Below, one piece after another: positions 1 through 5,236 of a DNA stretch of 7,485 nucleotides. Origin of the DNA: Cyclobacteriaceae bacterium. Lineage in GTDB: Bacteria > Bacteroidota > Bacteroidia > Cytophagales > Cyclobacteriaceae. The notes under the pieces were generated by a model. It searched no databases and was not told where the DNA came from. It saw only the letters and a program-made list of their open reading frames with translations. The position numbers were made by a program, and so were the translations under genes. Each line of letters starts with the position of its first letter. Position 1 is the stretch's first letter. The DNA lies in the NCBI GenBank assembly GCA_025455445.1, contig JALOMN010000066.1, positions 1 through 7,485 of the forward strand. The letters run 5' to 3'.

Positions 1-548
1 CCTTTGATGAACTGCAAGGCCAGAACGACATCGGCAATGTGGTGGCTTACAAGCTTTTTGGTAATACAGCCGGAAAAATATTTTCGGGTGTATTCAGTTT
101 TGCATTGCTCTCTACGCTTAGCGCAATGACCATTGCAGGGCCACGCGTAATTGAAGCGATGGGTGAAGATTACTCTTTATTGAAATCATTCTCTAAGCAC
201 AACCGATATGATATGCCATACATTGCCATACTCGCACAAGCAGCATGGTCAATCTTTCTGGTATTGGTAAGTTCATTCAAAGAAATCATACAATACATTT
301 CCGTAAGTCTTTCTTTCTTTTCTATGTTGGCAGTGATTGGAGTTTTTGTATTACGCAGGAAATATAAAAACGACACTAATTTTAAAGTACCGCTATTCCC
401 ATTGCCTCCGTTGATTTTTATACTCTGCACATGTTGGATGATTTATTATGTTGCTGTGGAGGATAGCAAGATTATTATCTATGCAGTTGCTACCTTGATA
501 CCAGGTTATCTCCTTTATTTGTGGGCATCGCGTAAGAATATCCAATAA
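1..548 (+). CDS. APC-family amino-acid permease, C-terminal part (5' end outside window)
   Basis: This is an integral inner-membrane transporter of the amino acid-polyamine-organocation family, expected to carry amino acids by proton symport or exchange. The frame is open from the first full codon at base 3 (Phe-Asp-Glu-Leu-Gln-Gly), so the gene begins upstream of the window and the GTG at 39 is only an internal valine. About 181 residues are visible, roughly the last two fifths of a usual 430-480 residue permease. They contain about five hydrophobic segments: one covering LLSTLSAMTIAGPRV, a motif typical of APC permeases (small residues, then G-P-R-V, then A-M), a pair separated by a short loop, a basic loop (RRKYK), and a final pair with a Pro-rich entry (PLFPLPPL). 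The C-terminus is short and basic. The substrate cannot be told from this part. The next gene on the same strand encodes a secreted peptidase, which would fit uptake of released amino acids, but that is inference. Confidence 0.85.
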   Translation, partial: FDELQGQNDIGNVVAYKLFGNTAGKIFSGVFSFALLSTLSAMTIAGPRVIEAMGEDYSLLKSFSKHNRYDMPYIAILAQAAWSIFLVLVSSFKEIIQYISVSLSFFSMLAVIGVFVLRRKYKNDTNFKVPLFPLPPLIFILCTCWMIYYVAVEDSKIIIYAVATLIPGYLLYLWASRKNIQ

Positions 549-628
549 CGTTTGGCACCGTTTAACAAATTTCATTGAAGGCTTTGCTAAACTTTTACTT
601 TCTTCAAAAAAAATTACCTTACTACAAT

Positions 629-2716
629 ATGAAATACGGATTAGCCATTCTGATTCTTATCACACATTTTGCTACCGCCCAAACCCTTACTGGTTTTCTC
701 GGAAACAACAGCGAAAAACAAAGCCAGATAGAAGCTGCCTTCCTCAATTTGCAGGAAAGCGAACGCTTTAAAAACCATTTGAAAACGCTTACCAAAGAAC
801 CACACGTAGCAGGAACCAAAGCCAATGAGCGTGTGCGCGATTATATGGCCGAAGTGATGCGTAAAGCAGGGTTGCAGGTAGAAATTTTTCCTTATGATAT
901 TTATTTACCTGTGATGCCCGGCACCGCCTACGCTGAAATTGTTGAGCCTGTTCGCATTCCACTCAATAACAAAGAGTATATCCATAAAGAAGATCCGTTT
1001 TCATCTGATCCTAATTTGCATATGGGCTATAATGCATACACCGGATCAGGCGATGTAACAGCCGAAGTGGTATATGCGAATTATGGCCGTAAGGAAGATT
1101 TTGAAAAACTTGCTGCATTAGGTATTTCCGTAAAAGGAAAAATTGTAGTTGCGCGTTATGGTGGAAATTTTCGCGGCTATAAAGCCAAGTATGCCGAAGC
1201 TTATGGTGCTGCGGGTTTGATCATCTTTACAGACCCGGGCGACAGTGGTTATGCCAAAGGTCTTGTATATCCGGAAGGACCTTATTACGATGAAAGCGGC
1301 ATTCAGCGTGGTTCATTACTTACACTAGATTGGACAGGCGACCCACTCACGCCATTTGAACCTGCATTGCCGCTGGACAGCAAGAAAAAAATCACCCGCA
1401 AGAAACCAGAAGAAGTAACTGGCATGCATAACATACCCGTATTGCCGTTGCCCTATGGAGCTGCAAAAGAAATTTTTGCACGCATGAAGGGGAAACCCGT
1501 GCCTGCAGGCTGGCAAGGCGGCCTGCCTTATACGTACCGAATTGAAGGTGGTGCTGAATTAAAAGTTCGTGTAAACGTGCAACAGAAAAGAGAAATCCAA
1601 CGCGTATATAATGTAGTAGGCACACTGGTTGGCTCTGAACTTCCCAACGAATGGATCATTGCCGGTGCACATTATGATGCGTGGGGCTTTGGTGCAACAG
1701 ACCCCAATAGCGGCACCGCCATGTTACTGGCGTTAAGTGAATCGCTGGGTAAACTAGCTCAGTCTGGCTATAAACCAAAACGCACTATTAAGATTGCACA
1801 CTGGGATGCTGAAGAGCAAGGTGTGATTGCCAGCACCGAATGGGTAGAGCAATTCCGCGATGAACTCGAGGCAAAAGGTGTTGCATACTTCAATGCAGAT
1901 GGTGCAGCATCCGGAAGAAATTTCGGTGCGGCATCAAGTCCTTCATTAAAAGGGTTGGCCATTGAATCAACGAAAGTGGTACCCTATCCGGATTCATCCA
2001 AATCAGTATATGAACACTGGCTTGGCAAACGTGCAGCGAAAGAACCACCACTTGGCAACTTAGGTGGCGGCTCGGATCACATTGCATTTTACACACACGT
2101 GGGAATTCCTTCATGGAGCGGTGGCACTGGTGGCCCGACAATTTATCACTCCAACCATGATAGCTTCTCATTCTACGAGCGCTTTGCAGATCCTACATTT
2201 AAAATGGGTCCATTGGTGGAACGCGTATTCGGAATCATGTCGCTGCGTTTAGCCAATGCAGATGTATTACCCTATAATGTAAGTCGTTATGGAAATGACT
2301 TACGCACACATTTTGAAGGTCTGCAAAAACTCACCAGCGCTTACGATAAGTCATCTGCACCCTATTCTTTTGAATCTTTAATCAAAGCTTCTGATGAGTT
2401 GAAAAAAACAGGTGAAGAATGTGAAGCTGCATTGAAGACTGCCAATGAGGCTAATAAGAAAGCCATTAATCAGGAATTGCTTTTATTAGAACGCCAGTGG
2501 ATAGACAAGCAAGGCATGCCTTACGGAAATTGGTATCGTTCGTTGTATGCCTCACCCGATCCTTACAGCGGTTATGCATCGTGGATGTTACCTGCATTTC
2601 AATTTGAAGCGGCCAATAAATCTACTGCCAACTTAAAAATATGGGAGCAGAAATACCTTGATACCATCGCTCGCTTAAAAGCGAAAATGGAAACAATCAC
2701 AAAATTGGCTAACTAA
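629..2716 (+). CDS. Secreted M28B metallopeptidase, glutamate carboxypeptidase II / transferrin-receptor-like
   Basis: This is a predicted exported di-zinc exopeptidase of 695 residues. I chose the ATG at 629 because it starts directly with a signal peptide (Met-Lys, a hydrophobic core, then ATA|Q at about residue 17); the in-frame TTG at 575 would only add 18 residues in front. Domain order matches human glutamate carboxypeptidase II: N-terminal peptidase part, a protease-associated domain inserted at about 135-310 (GKIVVARYG, then RG...GDPLTP), the M28 catalytic core at about 328-540, and a helical transferrin-receptor-like dimerisation domain at about 575-690. All five zinc ligands and the catalytic base are present at matching spacing: His348, Asp358, Glu395 (base), Glu396, Asp424, His507. 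The family removes C-terminal glutamate or acts on small peptides. Here the loop before His507 is shorter and lacks the arginine patch, and the usual pocket lysine before Tyr649 is a glycine, so strict glutamate specificity is unlikely. It lies 80 bases after the permease, and no clear promoter is seen in that gap. Confidence 0.92.
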   Translation: MKYGLAILILITHFATAQTLTGFLGNNSEKQSQIEAAFLNLQESERFKNHLKTLTKEPHVAGTKANERVRDYMAEVMRKAGLQVEIFPYDIYLPVMPGTAYAEIVEPVRIPLNNKEYIHKEDPFSSDPNLHMGYNAYTGSGDVTAEVVYANYGRKEDFEKLAALGISVKGKIVVARYGGNFRGYKAKYAEAYGAAGLIIFTDPGDSGYAKGLVYPEGPYYDESGIQRGSLLTLDWTGDPLTPFEPALPLDSKKKITRKKPEEVTGMHNIPVLPLPYGAAKEIFARMKGKPVPAGWQGGLPYTYRIEGGAELKVRVNVQQKREIQRVYNVVGTLVGSELPNEWIIAGAHYDAWGFGATDPNSGTAMLLALSESLGKLAQSGYKPKRTIKIAHWDAEEQGVIASTEWVEQFRDELEAKGVAYFNADGAASGRNFGAASSPSLKGLAIESTKVVPYPDSSKSVYEHWLGKRAAKEPPLGNLGGGSDHIAFYTHVGIPSWSGGTGGPTIYHSNHDSFSFYERFADPTFKMGPLVERVFGIMSLRLANADVLPYNVSRYGNDLRTHFEGLQKLTSAYDKSSAPYSFESLIKASDELKKTGEECEAALKTANEANKKAINQELLLLERQWIDKQGMPYGNWYRSLYASPDPYSGYASWMLPAFQFEAANKSTANLKIWEQKYLDTIARLKAKMETITKLAN

Positions 2717-2733
2717 TTTTTGTTTCGTCTGTG

Positions 2734-2747
2734 CGGATGTGTATCCG
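2734..2747. repeat. Short inverted repeat between the M28 peptidase and the serine hydrolase
   Basis: CGGAT-gtgt-ATCCG is a perfect 5-base-pair stem with a 4-base loop located 18 bases after the M28 peptidase stop codon. The T-run (2717-2721) lies before rather than after the stem, so it does not look like a rho-independent terminator for the upstream gene. It may be a weak processing or attenuation structure, or chance. Confidence 0.22.
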
Positions 2748-2788
2748 TTAAAAGTTTGTGATCGCGTAAACCTTGACAAGTAGAATAG

Positions 2789-3955
2789 ATGGAAAATTTA
2801 TTAAGAAGATTGAATACGCTAAAACATAAGAGTTGGCTGGCAATACTTCTATCGATTCTTGTAATCGCTAAAAGTCACGCACAGTTTGAAAAGGCAGAAC
2901 AAGACTTGCAGACAATCATGAAAAAATTTAGTGTGGTGGGCCTTTCCGTAGCAGTGGTAAAGAATAATGAAATCGTCTACACTAATTCATTTGGATTAAA
3001 AGATATAGAAAGCAATACCCCACTCTCTGATCAAAATATTTTCCGGATAGCGTCTATTTCAAAGTCATTCTCAGCAACAGCTATCATGCAGTTGGTGGAA
3101 GCAAAGAAGTTATCTCTCGATGATGACTTCAGTAAACTGATTGGTTTTAAAATACGCAATCCAAAATATCCGGATAAGGTGATTACACTTAGAATGGTGT
3201 TGTCACATACTTCCAGCATCAATGATAGCCAGGGATATTTTACGCTGGATACAATCAACCCCGATAAAAACAAAGAATGGGCAAAATGTTATAATGATTA
3301 TGAACCCGGTAAAGGATATCAATATTGTAATCTGAATTACAATATGACAGGCGCAGTGATTGAAAAATTCTCCGGAGAACGATTTGATGTCTATGTGAAG
3401 CGTCACATATTAAATCCACTCAAACTCTATGGAGGTTATTGTGTGGACTCATTAGATAACAGTCGCTTTGCCACACTTTATGCATTCGATTCAGCCTCCA
3501 GAAAATTTATTGCCTCGCCTGCTGCGTATGCACCACGCAGAGATGAAATTAAAAATTATGAGATGGGATATACTACGCCCATCTTTTCTCCTACCGGTGG
3601 AATGAAAATTTCAGCTACTGATTTAGCTAAATACATGACGATGCACATGAATGGTGGTACTTATAACGGTGTGAAGATCATTTCCAAAAAGAGTTCGGCC
3701 ATTATGCAAACTCCATTATCTGATGAAGAAGGATATGGATTAGCCATTACGAATATCAACGATTTAATTCCCGAAAAAATTATGACAGGCCATACCGGTT
3801 CGGCTTACGGGCTATACAGCGCCATGTTTTTCCATCCTAAAGAAAAATTCGGCATTGTAGTAATCACCAATGGATCAAATACAACCTATACCAATTACAT
3901 TCCTGATGTAACAAGAGCATTAATCAATAGCCTCTATTCTAACTTACTTAAATAA
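2789..3955 (+). CDS. Secreted serine hydrolase, beta-lactamase / penicillin-binding fold (class C-like, PF00144 type)
   Basis: This 388-residue protein begins at an ATG with a signal peptide that has a long basic N-region (about 15 residues), a hydrophobic core, and a likely cut at SHA|Q near residue 31, so it should act in the periplasm or outside the cell. The three family motifs are visible in order and at normal spacing: Ser-Ile-Ser-Lys at 89-92 (nucleophile Ser89, Lys92), Tyr-Cys-Asn at 179-181 (the Tyr-x-Asn motif) and His-Thr-Gly at 335-337 (replacing Lys-Thr-Gly). The motif GYQYCNLNYNMTG closely follows the usual Y-S-N-x-N-Y pattern of this group. Members include class C beta-lactamases, D-aminopeptidases, low-molecular-weight penicillin-binding proteins and esterases. 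The His-Thr-Gly form is common among the esterase and peptidase-like members, so I do not call it an antibiotic-resistance enzyme. There is no extra C-terminal domain. It follows the M28 peptidase by 72 bases on the same strand and could be co-transcribed, but this is unproven. Confidence 0.9.
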   Translation: MENLLRRLNTLKHKSWLAILLSILVIAKSHAQFEKAEQDLQTIMKKFSVVGLSVAVVKNNEIVYTNSFGLKDIESNTPLSDQNIFRIASISKSFSATAIMQLVEAKKLSLDDDFSKLIGFKIRNPKYPDKVITLRMVLSHTSSINDSQGYFTLDTINPDKNKEWAKCYNDYEPGKGYQYCNLNYNMTGAVIEKFSGERFDVYVKRHILNPLKLYGGYCVDSLDNSRFATLYAFDSASRKFIASPAAYAPRRDEIKNYEMGYTTPIFSPTGGMKISATDLAKYMTMHMNGGTYNGVKIISKKSSAIMQTPLSDEEGYGLAITNINDLIPEKIMTGHTGSAYGLYSAMFFHPKEKFGIVVITNGSNTTYTNYIPDVTRALINSLYSNLLK

Positions 3956-3964
3956 TTATTTGCT

Positions 3965-3977
3965 GAAGTAGTACTTC
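3965..3977. repeat. Short inverted repeat in the convergent intergenic gap
   Basis: GAAGT-agt-ACTTC is a perfect 5-base-pair stem with a 3-base loop, 10 bases after the serine hydrolase stop codon and in the only convergent gap of the window (3956-4039). Its place suggests a transcript end, but no T-run follows on either strand, so it is not a convincing intrinsic terminator. A second palindrome, AACTGCAGTT at 4007-4016, has no room for a hairpin loop beyond three pairs. Confidence 0.25.
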
Positions 3978-4039
3978 GCTTTCCAGGTGATTAAAGAGCA
4001 AACGGTAACTGCAGTTTTGTTGAAAAGAGTGCAATCAAT

Positions 4040-5116
4040 CTATTGAAACACCCGAATATAATCCACCGCCATAAATTGCGGAAATGTAGTTGATGCATCC
4101 GGACTACCCGGCCAATTTCCACCTACCGCAACATTGAAAATAAAGAATTGATCCTGACGTAATTCACTTAACCCATCGGGGGTGATATCAATCACATGAA
4201 ACTGTACGTCATCGAGGTACCACTTTATAAAAGATCCATCCCACACAATAGAAAATACATGAAACTCATCCGCAAATATTTTTCCACCCGTTAATGAAGT
4301 ACTGCCACCATATTGGGCATGACTGCCGCCATTATCCCAATGTACTGTGCCATGAACTTTGTTATCATTACCCGTGCCTCCTATCATTTCCATGATATCA
4401 ATTTCACCGCACTTGGGCCATCCTACTGTGCTGATATTTGCACCTAACATCCACAACGCGGGCCATATGCCCTGACCTTTCGGCAATTTCGCGCGAATAT
4501 CAACTCTGCCATATTTAAAAGAATATTTTCCCAACGTGATAATGCGTGAGGAAGTGTAATTTCTGCCGCCCACATTTTCCTTTTTTGCCCGGATGATAAG
4601 CATACCGTTTTCTACCAACGTATTATTTTCCTGATAATATTGTAACTCATTATTGCCCCAACCACTTCCTCCAATTTCATGAGTCCAATTGGTTGTATTC
4701 AATGATGTTCCATTAAACTCATCTTGCCAAACAAGAGACAGACCCGGATAAGTGGGGGGAGTGAAATATCCGGTGGCATCTATTTGCACACTCACCTGTA
4801 CTTCTATTTGTTTATCTGCCGAAAGATTATCTTTGGAATAGGCAATTACCTGTACAAAGTAATTATCAGAAACACGATAAGTATGGGAAATTTTTCCGTC
4901 AGCAGACTCCTGGTTTGTGCCATCTCCAAAAATAAACAGGTAACGGTTTGCGTTTTCGGCAGTAGCTTCGAAAGTAACTACCCCGGAGCCATCGGTGCTT
5001 ACCACTTTACTGATAGTCAAATTGGCGGGTTGCAGTTTTACTTCTGCATCATCTGAACCACATCCTACTGCAATACCAATAAAAAAGAGCACCATTATTA
5101 TACCTGAATATTTCAT
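4040..5116 (-). CDS. Surface lipoprotein with PKD domain and GH16 catalytic domain (laminarinase-type endo-beta-1,3-glucanase)
   Basis: The product is a 358-residue lipoprotein predicted to cut beta-1,3-glucan such as laminarin. I chose the ATG at 5116; the in-frame TTG three codons upstream (5125) adds nothing useful. The signal sequence ends in a lipobox with lipidated Cys19 (Ala-Val-Gly-Cys), followed by Gly-Ser-Asp-Asp-Ala-Glu. Acidic residues this close to the cysteine match the lipoprotein export signal known in Bacteroidota, so surface exposure is likely. Residues about 33-110 form a PKD-like domain (FIFGDG, then HTY and a Y-F-V-Q-V strand). The GH16 domain fills about 123-358: LVWQDEFNG, GWGNNELQYY, GIWPALWMLG, and the active site Glu238-Ile-Asp240-Ile-Met-Glu243, with Glu238 the expected nucleophile and Glu243 the acid/base. 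The extra residue in ExDxxE is typical of laminarinases rather than lichenases. Agarase or carrageenase activity is less likely but cannot be excluded. The gene lies 120 bases downstream of the GH97 gene on the same strand. Confidence 0.92.
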   Translation of the reverse strand: MKYSGIIMVLFFIGIAVGCGSDDAEVKLQPANLTISKVVSTDGSGVVTFEATAENANRYLFIFGDGTNQESADGKISHTYRVSDNYFVQVIAYSKDNLSADKQIEVQVSVQIDATGYFTPPTYPGLSLVWQDEFNGTSLNTTNWTHEIGGSGWGNNELQYYQENNTLVENGMLIIRAKKENVGGRNYTSSRIITLGKYSFKYGRVDIRAKLPKGQGIWPALWMLGANISTVGWPKCGEIDIMEMIGGTGNDNKVHGTVHWDNGGSHAQYGGSTSLTGGKIFADEFHVFSIVWDGSFIKWYLDDVQFHVIDITPDGLSELRQDQFFIFNVAVGGNWPGSPDASTTFPQFMAVDYIRVFQ

Positions 5117-5146
5117 AACTCTCAACTTTTAATTAATCAATTTACT

Positions 5147-5180
5147 TTAAAATATCTGAACTAAGTATTTATTATACAAA
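5147..5180 (-). promoter_or_regulatory. Possible Bacteroidota-type promoter of the GH16 lipoprotein gene
   Basis: On the minus strand, TTTG (complement of 5177-5180) is followed after 22 bases by TATTTTAA (complement of 5147-5154), a 6-of-8 match to the phylum consensus TAnnTTTG with a matching TTTG upstream box. Transcription would start near 5140, giving a leader of about 25 bases before the ATG at 5116. A TATAAT also lies directly next to the TTTG box (complement of 5171-5176), but without a good TTGACA. The sequence here is very AT-rich, so chance matches are easy and the call is weak. If real, the GH16 gene could be transcribed apart from GH97. Confidence 0.28.
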
Positions 5181-5236
5181 ACACATGTTGAATATTTAAT
5201 CTTCAGAATGCAACTGTATTGTAAGTGTGTAAACAA

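Noticed and set aside
39..548. A complete 169-residue membrane protein starting at GTG 39
   Set aside because: The frame stays open to base 3 and the upstream residues continue the APC-permease pattern, so this is the truncated end of a longer gene.
551..603. TTTG boxes at 551-554 and 583-586 as a promoter for the M28 peptidase
   Set aside because: Neither is paired with a TAnnTTTG element at suitable spacing, so nothing above chance is visible.
2719..2758. TTTG (2719-2722) and AAAGTTTG (2751-2758) as a Bacteroidota promoter for the serine hydrolase
   Set aside because: The spacing of 28 bases is too long for the usual arrangement and the first base of TAnnTTTG is wrong. I would not call it without transcript data.
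2773..2778. TTGACA just before the serine hydrolase start, resembling a sigma-70 -35 box
   Set aside because: It lies only 11 bases before the ATG, leaving no room for a -10 box and a transcript start; Bacteroidota do not usually use this box.
2789..3955. Antibiotic-resistance beta-lactamase
   Set aside because: The fold and Ser-x-x-Lys motif are shared by many peptidases and esterases; the His-Thr-Gly motif and the neighbourhood give no support for resistance.
3956..4039. A bidirectional rho-independent terminator in the convergent gap
   Set aside because: The only stem (3965-3977) is five pairs long with no T-run on either side. It is listed only as a weak inverted repeat.
4724..5056. A 110-codon open frame on the plus strand opposite the GH16 lipoprotein
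   Set aside because: It is antisense to the PKD and signal region of a clear lipoprotein, with no family resemblance.
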